Made by a program: the position numbers and the translations under genes. A stretch of 64,000 nt of DNA from Mycobacterium aquaticum (GTDB lineage: Bacteria > Actinomycetota > Actinomycetes > Mycobacteriales > Mycobacteriaceae), in assembly GCF_002086485.1 (NCBI RefSeq), contig NZ_MVHF01000008.1, forward strand, positions 124,001 through 188,000, given 5' to 3'. Under the pieces are notes generated by a model, which worked only from the letters and a program-made list of their open reading frames with translations, searched no databases and was not told the DNA's origin. Positions 15,810-24,741 of the stretch are shown in pieces (positions within the stretch are counted from its first letter, which is position 1; the number at the start of each line of letters is the position of its first letter).

Positions 15810-16814
15810 GTGCTACTCGAATTCGATGCCGATCAGCGGCTATGGCAGGAAACCGTGCGCGATGCGGTCGGCAAGCAGTGTCCGGCGACGCTGGTCCGGG
15901 AGGTCGCCGAGCAGGGGGTTGATCCAGCGGCGCTGTGGCAGAGCTACATCGATCAGGGCTGGACCGAGCTGACCGATCCGCAGAATGCGGTCGAGCTCGC
16001 GATCGTGCTCGAAGAGCTGGGTCGGGCCACCGACCTGACTCCCTATCTGTCAACCATGACGCAGTACGCGCCGCTGGCCGGGAGCCGTTTCGACCACGCC
16101 GTCGCGGGGACCGCCGTGTACAGCGGGGTGACCGCGCGGCGCGATGACGCGGGCTGGGTGCTCAACGGCACCGCGCACCACGTGCTCGACGGTGACCGTG
16201 CACAAGCGCTCGCGGTGGTCACCGACGCAGGGGTGTTCCTGGTGCAGGCCGACAAGGTGGTCACCCGGCGCACACCGGTTTTCGATCCGGTGCTGCACAT
16301 TGCCGAGGTGACGTTCACGGGCGTGAGTGTGCCCGACACCGATCGCGTGCATGTCGATGCCGAGAAGGCCCGGCACCTGGCCCTGACCGGTATGGCGGTG
16401 ACGACTGTCGGTGCCTGCCAACGGGTTTTGGACCTCGCGCTCGAACACGTCAAGCAACGCCATCAATTCGGTGTGCCGATCGGATCCTTCCAGGCGGTGC
16501 AGCACAAGGCCGTCGACATGCATGTGGCCATCGAACGGGCCCGGGCCCTCGCGTACTTCGCCGCGCTGACCATCGCTGCCGATGATCCACGACGGCGACT
16601 GTCCTCGGCGATGGCCAAAGCCGCGGCGGGGGAGTGCCAGGCGGTGGTGTTCCGCCACGGCCTGCAGTTGTTCGGGGCGATGGGATTCACCTGGGAGAAC
16701 GACGTCCAGTTCGCGCTCAAACGCGCGAAGGCCGGGGAGCTGCTGCTGGGTGGGGCGGCCGAGCACCGCGCGGTGATCGCCGCGGAATACCGCACGACGT
16801 ACAGGGGGCTCTGA
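15810..16814 (+). CDS. acyl-CoA dehydrogenase, smaller subunit of a paired enzyme
   Basis: A 334-residue acyl-CoA dehydrogenase-like protein that is short and divergent in its N-terminal half. The C-terminal half has the family helices, for example RHQFGVPIGSFQAVQH and LFGAMGFTWENDVQFALKRA. Mycobacteria often encode such short forms next to a full-length partner, and the two assemble as an alpha2-beta2 enzyme for bulky CoA esters such as steroid side chains. The partner gene starts 1 base after this stop codon. The GTG start has AGGAGG about 6 bases upstream. Operator site B controls the pair. Confidence 0.88.
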   Translation: MLLEFDADQRLWQETVRDAVGKQCPATLVREVAEQGVDPAALWQSYIDQGWTELTDPQNAVELAIVLEELGRATDLTPYLSTMTQYAPLAGSRFDHAVAGTAVYSGVTARRDDAGWVLNGTAHHVLDGDRAQALAVVTDAGVFLVQADKVVTRRTPVFDPVLHIAEVTFTGVSVPDTDRVHVDAEKARHLALTGMAVTTVGACQRVLDLALEHVKQRHQFGVPIGSFQAVQHKAVDMHVAIERARALAYFAALTIAADDPRRRLSSAMAKAAAGECQAVVFRHGLQLFGAMGFTWENDVQFALKRAKAGELLLGGAAEHRAVIAAEYRTTYRGL

Positions 16815-16815
16815 G

Positions 16816-17991
16816 ATGCAACTGACCTTCGATTCCGACGTCGAGGCGTTCCGTGCCGAGTTCACCGCGTTCCTCGACGCGCATCTGCCATCCGAGGCGC
16901 AGACTCATGCGCGGCCCCGCTCGGTGTCGCACATGCCGCAGTGGGCCCGCGACTGGCAGCGGCTGCTGTTCGACAACGGCTGGCTACTCCCTGCCCAGCC
17001 GCCGGAGTTCGGTGGCCGCAACGCCACCGTTGTGCAGCAGTTCGTGCACCTCGATGAGCTGTGCCGCAGGCGCATCTACCACAGCTTCAATCCCCAGGGT
17101 GTCAATATCATTGCCGCGTCGTTGCTTTCGTTCGGATCGGATGAACAGAAGCATCGCTGGGCGGTACCCGTGCTGCGCGGTGAGCGCACGGCGTCGCTGG
17201 GCATGAGTGAGCCGAGCGCAGGCAGCGACCTTGCCTCGCTACGCACCCGCGCAGTTCTGGAGGGAGACCACTTCGTCGTCAACGGCCAGAAGGTGTGGAC
17301 GTCGGGCGCCCACGACGCCGACTTCCTGCTGACTTTCGTCCGTACCGATCCGGACGCGCCCAAACACAAGGGCATCAGCGTGCTGATCATCCCGACCGAC
17401 ACCCCGGGTGTGGTGTGCCGACCGTTCGCCGACATGACCGGACAAGAGAACCTCGACTTCAACGAGGTCTTCTTCACCGACGCGAACGTGCCCGCCGAGA
17501 ATCTCGTCGGCCCGCTGAACGGTGGTTGGGCTGTGGCCAACGGCTCGCTCGGCCACGAGCGAACCATGATGTGGCTGGGGTTCGCCGACCGCATCGACAA
17601 CATGCTCGCCGACTTCCATCCCCGCACGGAGCTCGAACGGGACCAGTACGCCACCACCGTCATGGACTATCAAGCATTGCGGGCCATGGGTTCTGCGGCG
17701 TTGGCCCGGGCGTCGCGCGGCGAGATGGACACCGCGTCGGTGTCGGTGTTGAAGCTCTTCGGTTCCGAAGCCGAGCGCAGTGCTTTCGAGAACGCGTTGA
17801 CCGCTGCCGGACCCGACGGACTGGTGCACCCGTCGACGACCGGTCCCTACGAACACATGAACCTCGACCATTACTTCGCCAGCTGGTTCGAGCGTTACGC
17901 GCGCAGCTTCGGCGGAACGATCGCCGGTGGCACGTCGGAAATCCAGCGCAACATCATCGCGACCCAGGTGCTCGGATTGCCGCGGCGCTGA
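16816..17991 (+). CDS. acyl-CoA dehydrogenase, larger subunit of a paired enzyme
   Basis: A 391-residue acyl-CoA dehydrogenase. The FAD-binding segments are LGMSEPSAGSDLASL in the middle domain and FGGTIAGGTSEIQRN near the C-terminus. With the preceding gene it probably forms a heterotetrameric FadE-type enzyme that desaturates a branched or polycyclic acyl-CoA. Co-translation is implied by the 1-base spacing. It ends in front of a hairpin and a convergent exported-protein gene. Confidence 0.92.
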   Translation: MQLTFDSDVEAFRAEFTAFLDAHLPSEAQTHARPRSVSHMPQWARDWQRLLFDNGWLLPAQPPEFGGRNATVVQQFVHLDELCRRRIYHSFNPQGVNIIAASLLSFGSDEQKHRWAVPVLRGERTASLGMSEPSAGSDLASLRTRAVLEGDHFVVNGQKVWTSGAHDADFLLTFVRTDPDAPKHKGISVLIIPTDTPGVVCRPFADMTGQENLDFNEVFFTDANVPAENLVGPLNGGWAVANGSLGHERTMMWLGFADRIDNMLADFHPRTELERDQYATTVMDYQALRAMGSAALARASRGEMDTASVSVLKLFGSEAERSAFENALTAAGPDGLVHPSTTGPYEHMNLDHYFASWFERYARSFGGTIAGGTSEIQRNIIATQVLGLPRR

Positions 17992-18017
17992 CTGTCCCCG
18001 CTCGCGCGACATGACAA

Positions 18018-18045
18018 ACGGCGGCAGGCATGGACCTACCGCCGT
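18018..18045. terminator. hairpin between convergent genes
   Basis: ACGGCGGCAGG pairs with CCTACCGCCGT, an 11-base stem with one mismatch, around a 6-base loop. It lies between the acyl-CoA dehydrogenase stop and the hemophore-like gene stop and probably terminates in both directions. There is no T-run. Confidence 0.5.
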
Positions 18046-18064
18046 CTGTGCGAAGAACGCGGGA

Positions 18065-18400
18065 TCAGTAGTTGTTGCAGCTACCGGCGATCGAGGTGAT
18101 CGCACCGAAATACTGCGCGGCCGCCGGGCTGGCCTGCAGCTGTGTCACCGTCTGCTGACGCTGGGCCGGCGGCGACGACAGGAAGCTGCGAAGCGCGCCC
18201 TGCGCGAACGGCGACGCGTTGAACTCCTGGGCCAGGTCCGGCCGCTGCGCGGTGAGCGCCGCGACGACCTGGTCATATGTGCACGTGGTGTTGACCACCG
18301 CGTCGTACGGCGCAGCAGTTGCGACACCGGCCGAGGCGGGGATTGCGACTGCGAGGCCGCCGACGGCGATCGCGAGTTTCGCGCGCGACAACTTGATCAT
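18065..18400 (-). CDS. exported hemophore-like (heme-binding family) protein
   Basis: A 111-residue secreted protein. Residues 1-30 are a signal peptide (basic start, hydrophobic core, cleavage after ATAA). The mature part is a small helical domain with two cysteines, near residues 40 and 108, that can form a disulfide. The pattern CTYDQVVAAL, then ASPFAQGALRSFL and PPAQRQQTV, fits the mycobacterial hemophore-related family. Whether it binds heme is not shown; family members may instead bind other ligands. It stands alone between convergent and same-strand neighbours. Confidence 0.8.
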   Translation of the reverse strand: MIKLSRAKLAIAVGGLAVAIPASAGVATAAPYDAVVNTTCTYDQVVAALTAQRPDLAQEFNASPFAQGALRSFLSSPPAQRQQTVTQLQASPAAAQYFGAITSIAGSCNNY

Positions 18401-18535
18401 GTCTTCATACCCCCATCTGGTTCCGCCGGCCCGGCGGCGAGTTTGCTCACACGTCTGTAGAGAAGTGACCTCTGTCGAGGTTAACAGGACTATCGGGGTA
18501 TGAGGCCGACGTGTTACTGGTGTGAATTGCGCTGA

Positions 18536-19897
18536 TCAGTCGATGACGGCTGTTTCCTTGCGCTCCGTGATCGGCCGCGCGAGTTCCTGTTCATTGCAGA
18601 TGCGCTGCAACTTCTCCAACGTCTCGTCCAGGCCGGGGCCAAGTCGTTTGCCCGGAGTGAATGTGGCGGGCAGGTTCCGCATGCCCTGGATGACGCCGAT
18701 GGTGTCGTAGTGCACGGTGCCCTCGGGGTCGCACACGTAGTCGGGCATGCGGTCGAGCACGGCGGTGAGCATCGACTTGAAGACCGTTCGCGCCACGTTC
18801 GAACCGACGCAGCGGTGCACCCCGATACCGAAGCTGAAATGCCGGTTGCCCTTGCGGTCGAGGACGACCTCGTTGGGCTTGTCGAACACCGACGGATCCC
18901 GGTTCGCCATCGCCCAGGACAGCCACAGGCGCTCGTGCTGCTTGAACTGCTGACCTTCCACCACGACGTCTTCGGAGAAGGTCCGGCCGTCACCGGGCGC
19001 CGGGGTGAAGAAGCGCAGAAACTCCTCGGTGGCCGGGTCGAGCAGGGCCGCCCGTTCGGTGCTGAGCCGGGTGCGCTCAGCCGGGTGCTGACCGAGCCAC
19101 TCCAGGGCATGCGCTGTCAACGCGGTCGTGGTGTCGAATCCACCGCCGATGACCAGGCCCAGGTTGCCCAGGATCTCGATGTCGGGTGCGGGTTCACCGT
19201 CGATGCGCAGCTGCAGCATCGCGTTGACCAGACCGGGCCGCGGATTCTGCCGGATCTCCATCATGTTGTTGATGATGTCGATGCCCATCTCGCGGTGCTG
19301 CTCGTTGATCTTCTCGCGGTCAGGTGAGTGCTCCGGGGTGTACACCGATGCGTGGGTGGGCTCGCTGTAGACGTTCCACTTCTTGAGCTCGATGCCCATC
19401 ATGGCGAGGGTGAACACCGCGGGTACCACGTTGGCGAGATGCTCGACGAAATCGATCCGGCCCGACTCGATGTGCTCATCGAGCGCGGCGCGCGTGATCT
19501 CGTCGACGAACGGCACCCAGCGTTTGATCGCGGCAGGGGACAGGTACGGGTTGAGCGCCCCGCGGTAGGCGCTGTGCTCGGGCTCGTCCATCTCCAAGAT
19601 GCCGCCGCGAACGACGGTTGCGCGGCTGGCCTTCGGGATGGTGATGCCCTGATACGGAGTGTTCCCGCTGATGTCGTGATGGTTGGACACCGCGGGGCAG
19701 CGGGCCAGCTCGAACACATGCTTGCTGTCGGCGGCCACCCAGTGGCCGTTGTAGGTGTCGGTCCACGCCATGGGGCAGCGGGACTGCATCTCCTCGGTGA
19801 TCTTCTCGAACTGCACACGGTATTCGGGTGTGTGCCGGTCGAAGTGGTAGGTGTTCTTCTTGCGTTCGTCGTCGGTCGTGACATCGTGCACGCTCAC
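18536..19897 (-). CDS. cytochrome P450
   Basis: A 453-residue P450. The I-helix reads GGGFDTTTAL, and the heme loop FSFGIGVHRCVGSNVAR places the ligand Cys near residue 363. The expected ExxR position reads EEFLRFF. The C-terminus extends about 80 residues beyond the heme loop. The GTG start is supported by AGGGAG upstream. It is the last gene of the SDR-SDR-ferredoxin-P450 operon; the ferredoxin gene is 25 bases upstream. The operon pairing with two alcohol dehydrogenases suggests hydroxylation followed by oxidation of the same carbon. Confidence 0.93.
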   Translation of the reverse strand: MSVHDVTTDDERKKNTYHFDRHTPEYRVQFEKITEEMQSRCPMAWTDTYNGHWVAADSKHVFELARCPAVSNHHDISGNTPYQGITIPKASRATVVRGGILEMDEPEHSAYRGALNPYLSPAAIKRWVPFVDEITRAALDEHIESGRIDFVEHLANVVPAVFTLAMMGIELKKWNVYSEPTHASVYTPEHSPDREKINEQHREMGIDIINNMMEIRQNPRPGLVNAMLQLRIDGEPAPDIEILGNLGLVIGGGFDTTTALTAHALEWLGQHPAERTRLSTERAALLDPATEEFLRFFTPAPGDGRTFSEDVVVEGQQFKQHERLWLSWAMANRDPSVFDKPNEVVLDRKGNRHFSFGIGVHRCVGSNVARTVFKSMLTAVLDRMPDYVCDPEGTVHYDTIGVIQGMRNLPATFTPGKRLGPGLDETLEKLQRICNEQELARPITERKETAVID

Positions 19898-19922
19898 GGC
19901 GTTGTCTCCCTAGGTGTTTGGG

Positions 19923-20117
19923 TCAGTCCTCGATGACGATGGCCTGCTCGGGGCAGGAGTGCGCGGCCTCACGGACCGCGTCCTGTCGGTCGGCAGGCAC
20001 GACTTCCGACACCGGTGATGCGTGACCGTCCACATCGTCGAGTTCGAACGAGTCGGGCGCGATCATCGAGCACAGGGTGTGGCCCTGGCAGCGACTGGCA
20101 TCGACCGAAACCTTCAC
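19923..20117 (-). CDS. [3Fe-4S]-type ferredoxin upstream of its P450
   Basis: A 64-residue ferredoxin, VKVSVDASRC. Ligand segments are CQGHTLCSMIAPD and SCPEQAI. Three ligand cysteines indicate a 3Fe-4S cluster. The GTG start has AAAGGGG about 9 bases upstream. In contrast to the two pairs at the left end of the window, here the ferredoxin precedes the P450. It is the probable electron donor of the P450 at 18.5-19.9 kb. Confidence 0.9.
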   Translation of the reverse strand: MKVSVDASRCQGHTLCSMIAPDSFELDDVDGHASPVSEVVPADRQDAVREAAHSCPEQAIVIED

Positions 20118-20145
20118 TACACCAACCCCTTTCGAGTCAATCAGC

Positions 20146-21018
20146 TCACACGTGGTAGTCGTACCACTTGAGGTAGCCGCCCGCGTCGACGCGCAGCTGC
20201 ATACCGGTGACATAACGCGCTTCGTCGGAGGCCAGCCACAACACGGCGTTGCTGATGTCGACCGGCTCGATCCACGGCACCTTCATGGCCTGCTGGACGT
20301 AGAACACCGGTTCGGCGTCGGCCTGCGTCGGGTGCTCGAGGTCGGGGCGAAACGAGCGGTACATCGGTTCGCTCTGCAGCATGTTGGTGTTGCAGTTGGT
20401 CGGGTGGATGACGTTGGCCCGGATCCCGCGTGGTGCGAGTTCGGTGGCGATGTCGTGCACGTACTGCGACAGCAGACGTTTGGAGGTCATGTACGCCATT
20501 CCGCCCGGGTCGGCGCCCGGGTTGGGCTTGTTGTGCGCGTCCATCAGCGCGGCGGCCGACGCGGTCGCGACGATCGAGGCGCCCTCGGTCAGGTGCGGCA
20601 GCGCGACCTGGATCGCGTTGATGGTGCCGACGAGGTTGGTGTTGATGACGTCGGTCCAGGCCTGCAGCGGGGGATTGCCCTTCATTCCGGCGACGCCGGC
20701 CTGGGCCACCACGATGTCGACCTTGCCGAGTTCGGCGAGACCTGCCTCGAGCGCGTCCTTCAGTTGGTCGGCGACCCGCACGTCGGCCTGTGCGGTCACG
20801 ATGCGGCCACCGGCCTTCTCGACGAACCGTGCGGTCTCCTCGAGGTCCTCGGGTGTCGCCATCGCGTACCCGATCGAGTCGACGTTCCGGCAGATGTCGA
20901 CCGCGATGATGTCGGCGCCCTCTTCGGCCAGTCGGACCGCGTGGCTGCGTCCCTGCCCGCGTGCGGCGCCGGTGACGAAGGCAACCTTGCCGGCCACCCG
21001 GCCTTCTGAATTACCCAC
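20146..21018 (-). CDS. mycofactocin-type short-chain dehydrogenase (SDR)
   Basis: A 290-residue SDR. The N-terminus reads VAGKVAFVTGAARGQGRSHA followed by LAEEGADIIAVD, and then ATPEDLEETARFVE. This combination is the hallmark of the mycofactocin-coupled SDR subfamily, whose members keep a tightly bound NAD and pass electrons to mycofactocin. The active-site YMTSK supplies Tyr and Lys. It would oxidise an alcohol, perhaps one made by the P450 in the same operon. The GTG start has AAAGGA upstream. The mycofactocin synthesis genes are not in this window. Confidence 0.88.
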   Translation of the reverse strand: MGNSEGRVAGKVAFVTGAARGQGRSHAVRLAEEGADIIAVDICRNVDSIGYAMATPEDLEETARFVEKAGGRIVTAQADVRVADQLKDALEAGLAELGKVDIVVAQAGVAGMKGNPPLQAWTDVINTNLVGTINAIQVALPHLTEGASIVATASAAALMDAHNKPNPGADPGGMAYMTSKRLLSQYVHDIATELAPRGIRANVIHPTNCNTNMLQSEPMYRSFRPDLEHPTQADAEPVFYVQQAMKVPWIEPVDISNAVLWLASDEARYVTGMQLRVDAGGYLKWYDYHV

Positions 21019-21035
21019 TGCCCGTGTTCCTTTCG

Positions 21036-21737
21036 TTAAGTGTTGCGGCCACCGTTGACACCGAGGATCTGGCCGGTGATGTAGCCGGCCTCGTCGGAGA
21101 TCAAGAAGGCACACGCCGCGGCGATGTCCTCGGGTCTGCCGATGCGCCGCACCGGAGTCGCCTCGATGGTCTTGTCGATATCGCCGAGGTAGCCCTTGTC
21201 CGCCGCGGCGCGCAGCATCGGCGTGTCGATGAAACCCGGTGGCACCGCGTTGACGGTGATGCCCGCAGGCCCGTATTCCAGGGCAAGGGTCTTGGTGAGT
21301 CCGTTGACCGCCGACTTCGCGGCGACGTACGGCGCCATGTAAGGGGCGCCGGAATGGGTGCTGGACGACGAGATGTTGACGATGCGGCCCCAGCCGGCGT
21401 CGATCATCTCCGGTAACACCGCCTGGATGCAGTGGAAGACACCGTTGAGGTTGACGTCGATGACACGCTGCCACCGGTCGAACGACACTTCGGTGAAACG
21501 TTGGAAACAGTCCAGCCCGGCGGCGTTGACCAGAACCGAGATCGGGCCGAGCTGTTCGCGTACGGCGTTGAGCGCAGTGTCGACCGCGGTGCGGTCCGTC
21601 ACGTCGGCGACATGGGCGAATTCATCGTCGGATGGCTGCAGGTCGAGGATGGCGACGTTGAGTCCGTCGGCCCGCAGTCGTGCGACGATCGCCGCGCCGA
21701 TACCGGAGCCTCCGCCGGTGACGACGGCATTCTTCAC
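21036..21737 (-). CDS. short-chain dehydrogenase/reductase (FabG-like)
   Basis: A 233-residue classical SDR. The NAD(P)-binding motif is TGGGSGIG, followed by NAAG, and the active site is YVAAK with an upstream Ser run (SSSSTHSG). It is likely a 3-hydroxyacyl-CoA or alcohol dehydrogenase. It is first in the leftward operon, followed after 17 bases by the mycofactocin-type SDR. The GTG start has GAGGAG upstream. An ACTCTC/GAGAAC operator (site C) lies about 70 bases upstream. Confidence 0.9.
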   Translation of the reverse strand: MKNAVVTGGGSGIGAAIVARLRADGLNVAILDLQPSDDEFAHVADVTDRTAVDTALNAVREQLGPISVLVNAAGLDCFQRFTEVSFDRWQRVIDVNLNGVFHCIQAVLPEMIDAGWGRIVNISSSSTHSGAPYMAPYVAAKSAVNGLTKTLALEYGPAGITVNAVPPGFIDTPMLRAAADKGYLGDIDKTIEATPVRRIGRPEDIAAACAFLISDEAGYITGQILGVNGGRNT

Positions 21738-21803
21738 AGCAGCACTCCTCGCGCCGGGTCGGCCGCGCGTTTGTCAGGCTTCAAGAATCTTCCTTCCGAT
21801 TAT

Positions 21804-21818
21804 GAGAACCGTACTCTC
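21804..21818. promoter_or_regulatory. operator of the GAGAAT/ATTCTC family (site C)
   Basis: GAGAACCGTACTCTC, two half-sites with a 3-base spacer and one mismatched pair. It lies upstream of the leftward SDR-SDR-ferredoxin-P450 operon, about 67 bases from the first start codon. Confidence 0.5.
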
Positions 21819-21934
21819 GTCATTGTGCACATCGCAAGGTCTGCGCGCTCGCCAGGGGGCGGTCGCGGGCGGTGTCACCGGGGCCACTATGTGCCATGAC
21901 TAGCCAATCTATCTTTTGCTTGAGTTCTCATGAT

Positions 21935-21964
21935 GCGAATGTATGATTCGCCGGTGATGAGAAT
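21935..21964. promoter_or_regulatory. operator cluster of the GAGAAT/ATTCTC family (site D)
   Basis: ATTCGC (21946) and GAGAAT (21959) form a pair with a 7-base spacer. GCGAAT (21935) and ATTCGC form a further perfect inverted repeat with a 5-base spacer, and a lone GTTCTC lies at 21924. The cluster is 40-70 bases before the aldehyde dehydrogenase start, and it is the only such site upstream of the mce operon. Confidence 0.45.
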
Positions 21965-22003
21965 GAAGTTTCCGTCACAGTGTGTAAATCGGCGAGGAGG
22001 ATG

Positions 22004-23476
22004 ATGCAGGAAACGCCCACGATCACGGATACCAAGCAGGCCGACCGGAAGATGTTGATCGGCGGTGAACTGCGCGAGACGCCGCGGACGTTTCCTTCCG
22101 TCAACCCTGCGACCGGTGAGGTGCTCGGCTACGCACCCGACGCCACCGTCGCGGATGCCGAAGCCGCCGTCGCCGCCGCGCGGCAAGCCTTCGACACCAC
22201 GGAGTGGGCGACCGATACCGCGCTGCGCGTGCGCTGTCTCCAACAGTTTCATCAAGCCCTGATCGACCACCGTGACGAACTCGCCGCCCTCACCACGGCA
22301 GAGGTGGGTGCGACGGCCGCGCTGTGCGCCGGTGCGCAACTCGACCAGCCCATCGACATCGTGCGGTACTACGCCGAACTCCTGGCGAGCTACCCGCTGA
22401 CCGAAGACCTCGGCAACATCTCCAGCCGCGGCATGCAGCACCACCGGTGGGTGGAAAAAGAAGCCGCCGGGGTGGTGGCGGCCATCATCGCCTACAACTA
22501 TCCGAACCAACTGGCGCTGGCCAAGCTGGCCCCGGCACTGGCCGCGGGCTGCACCGTGGTGCTCAAGGCCGCCCCTGACACCCCGCTGATCACGCTGGCG
22601 CTCGGCGAGCTGATCGCCGCTCACACCGATATCCCAGCCGGCGTCGTCAACGTCATCAGCGGCGCCGATCCGGCGGTGGGCGCAGTGCTCACCACCGATC
22701 CGGCCGTCGACATGGTCACCTTCACCGGTTCGACGCCCACTGGGCGCGCCATCATGGCCGCGGCGAGCGCGACGCTCAAGAAGGTGTTCCTCGAGCTCGG
22801 CGGCAAGTCGGCGGCGATCATCCTCGACGATGCCGACTTCAACACCGCCGCACTGTTTTCCGCGTTCAGCATGGTGACGCATGCCGGCCAGGGCTGCGCG
22901 CTGACCTCGCGCCTGCTGGTGCCCGCCAAGCATCGCGACGAGATCGTCGAGCTGATCAAGAACAACTTCGGCTTGGTCCGTTTCGGAGATCCGACCGACC
23001 CGAAGACCTACATGGGACCGCTGATCAGCGAGAAACAGCGCGACAAGGTCGACGGCATGGTCCAGCGCGCCGTCGCGGCCGGAGCGACGTTGGTGACCGG
23101 TGGCGAAAAGGTCGACCCCGGCTTCTTCTACACGCCGACCCTGCTGGCCGACGTCGATCCCGACAGCGAGATCGCGCAGGAGGAAGTCTTCGGACCCGTC
23201 CTTGCGGTCATCGCCTACGAAGACGACGACGACGCGGTGCGCATCGCCAACAACTCGATATACGGTTTGTCCGGCGCAGTGTTCGGCAGCGAAGAGCGCG
23301 CCCTCGCCATGGCGCGTCGCATCCGTACCGGAACGTTTTCGATCAACGGCGGCAACTACTTCAGCCCGGACAGTCCGTTCGGCGGCTTCAAACAATCCGG
23401 CATCGGCCGGGAGATGGGCCGCGCCGGGCTCGAGGAGTTCCTGGAGTCGAAGACGTTCGCGACGGTGGTGTCGTGA
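22004..23476 (+). CDS. NAD(P)-dependent aldehyde dehydrogenase
   Basis: A 490-residue aldehyde dehydrogenase. It shows the cofactor motif FTGSTPTG, the ELGGKSA region with the general-base Glu, and the catalytic Cys in GQGCALTSR near residue 298. It would oxidise an aldehyde to the acid, which the neighbouring ligases or CoA-transferase could activate. Two consecutive ATGs follow GCGAGGAGG; the second is chosen because the first leaves no spacing from the ribosome site. It is first in a rightward unit with a CoA-transferase and possibly the whole mce operon. Confidence 0.92.
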   Translation: MQETPTITDTKQADRKMLIGGELRETPRTFPSVNPATGEVLGYAPDATVADAEAAVAAARQAFDTTEWATDTALRVRCLQQFHQALIDHRDELAALTTAEVGATAALCAGAQLDQPIDIVRYYAELLASYPLTEDLGNISSRGMQHHRWVEKEAAGVVAAIIAYNYPNQLALAKLAPALAAGCTVVLKAAPDTPLITLALGELIAAHTDIPAGVVNVISGADPAVGAVLTTDPAVDMVTFTGSTPTGRAIMAAASATLKKVFLELGGKSAAIILDDADFNTAALFSAFSMVTHAGQGCALTSRLLVPAKHRDEIVELIKNNFGLVRFGDPTDPKTYMGPLISEKQRDKVDGMVQRAVAAGATLVTGGEKVDPGFFYTPTLLADVDPDSEIAQEEVFGPVLAVIAYEDDDDAVRIANNSIYGLSGAVFGSEERALAMARRIRTGTFSINGGNYFSPDSPFGGFKQSGIGREMGRAGLEEFLESKTFATVVS

Positions 23477-23532
23477 CCGGGGGCGAGCGGAGCGACGGGG
23501 AAATGACCGGGGGCGAGCGGAGCGACGGGGAA
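23473..23532 (+). repeat. two in-frame tandem copies of a 30-base unit at a gene junction
   Basis: Positions 23473-23502 and 23503-23532 are identical except for the first base (G or A). The unit starts TGACCGGGGGCGAGCGG and ends GACGGGGAAA, and a partial third copy (TGACCGG) begins the CoA-transferase sequence. Each unit ends in a potential start codon. It keeps the reading frame, so it either extends the N-terminus by 10 or 20 residues or duplicates the translation start. Confidence 0.85.
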
Positions 23533-24741
23533 ATGACCGGCCCTCTGGATGGCATCCGGGTCCTCGAGGTCGCCATGTACGGCTTCGTGCCATCGGCAGG
23601 CGCGGTGCTCGGCGAGTGGGGTGCCGATGTCATCAAGGTCGAACACGCCGTCACCGGCGACCCGCAGCGCGGGCTGCGCCAGACCGGGCCGCTGCGCGTG
23701 GAAGGCGACCCGAATCCCAACATCGAGCACGCCAACCGCGGCAAACGCAGCATCGGGCTGGACATGTCGGTGCCCGAAGGTCGTGAGGTCCTGCTGGAGC
23801 TGGCGCGCCGGGCCGATGTGTTCCTGACCAGCTTCCTGCCCGGGCACCGGCAGAAGTTCGGCATCGATGTCGACGACATCCGCGCGGTGAACCCGAAGAT
23901 CATCTACGCGCGCGGCAGCGCGCTGGGGCCTCGCGGTGAGGAATCGGTGAAGGGCGGTTACGACATGACCGCCTTCTGGTGTCGGGCCGGTACCGCGGCG
24001 ACCATCACCCCACCGGGGATCGAAGGCATGATCGGGCCGCCAGGCCCCGCGTACGGCGACACCATCTCGGGCACCAACCTGGCCGGCGGTATTGCGGCAG
24101 CGCTTCTCAAACGGGAACGCACCGGCGAGCCGTCGATCGTGGACGTCTCACTGCTGGGCAGTGGACTGTGGTCCATGGGCCACACGTTCGCGCTCACCGG
24201 CCACCTCAATCAGCTGATGGTGCAACCACCTCCGGGCGTGCACGGCTCGCCGATCAATCCGCTGGTGGGGCTCTACGCGACCGCGGACGGCCGTTACATC
24301 TCGTTCGTGATGATGCAGCCGACGAAGTTCTGGGCCGACGTGTGCCGGCACATGGACCTCGAGCGCTATCTCGACGATCCCCGATTCGCGACGCCCGAAT
24401 CGTTCGCGGAGAACACCCCGGTTGCCGTCGAGATCCTCAGTGAGGCAATGAAGAAGCGGACGCTTCCGGAATGGAGCGAGCGCTTCGCGACCTTGGCCGG
24501 GCCGTGGGCCCCGGTGCAGGACACCCTGCAGGCCGCGCAGGACGCGCAGATCCGGGCCAACGAGTACCTGGTGCAGGCCGGCGAACTGGAGCTCGTCGCG
24601 AACCCGGTGCAGTTCGATGTCGCCGCGCCCAGCACGGGGCCTGCGCCCGGGTTCGCCGAGCAGACCGATGAGATCCTCGTCGAACTGGGACTGGACTGGG
24701 ACCGCATCATCGAGCTCAAGACGGCCGGCGCCGTCACCTGA
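23533..24741 (+). CDS. class III (CaiB/BaiF family) acyl-CoA transferase
   Basis: A 402-residue CoA-transferase from this start. It opens with MTGPLDGIRVLEVAMYG, typical of the family. ADVIKVEHAVTGDP and NRGKRSIGLDM are present, and the expected catalytic Asp is in the GGYDMTAFW region (family Asp about residue 169). It would move CoA from one carboxylate to another, or act as a racemase-type enzyme. In-frame starts at 23473 (GTG overlapping the upstream stop) and 23503 are also possible because of the tandem repeat; this one gives the standard N-terminus. It is co-transcribed with the aldehyde dehydrogenase. Confidence 0.88.
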   Translation: MTGPLDGIRVLEVAMYGFVPSAGAVLGEWGADVIKVEHAVTGDPQRGLRQTGPLRVEGDPNPNIEHANRGKRSIGLDMSVPEGREVLLELARRADVFLTSFLPGHRQKFGIDVDDIRAVNPKIIYARGSALGPRGEESVKGGYDMTAFWCRAGTAATITPPGIEGMIGPPGPAYGDTISGTNLAGGIAAALLKRERTGEPSIVDVSLLGSGLWSMGHTFALTGHLNQLMVQPPPGVHGSPINPLVGLYATADGRYISFVMMQPTKFWADVCRHMDLERYLDDPRFATPESFAENTPVAVEILSEAMKKRTLPEWSERFATLAGPWAPVQDTLQAAQDAQIRANEYLVQAGELELVANPVQFDVAAPSTGPAPGFAEQTDEILVELGLDWDRIIELKTAGAVT

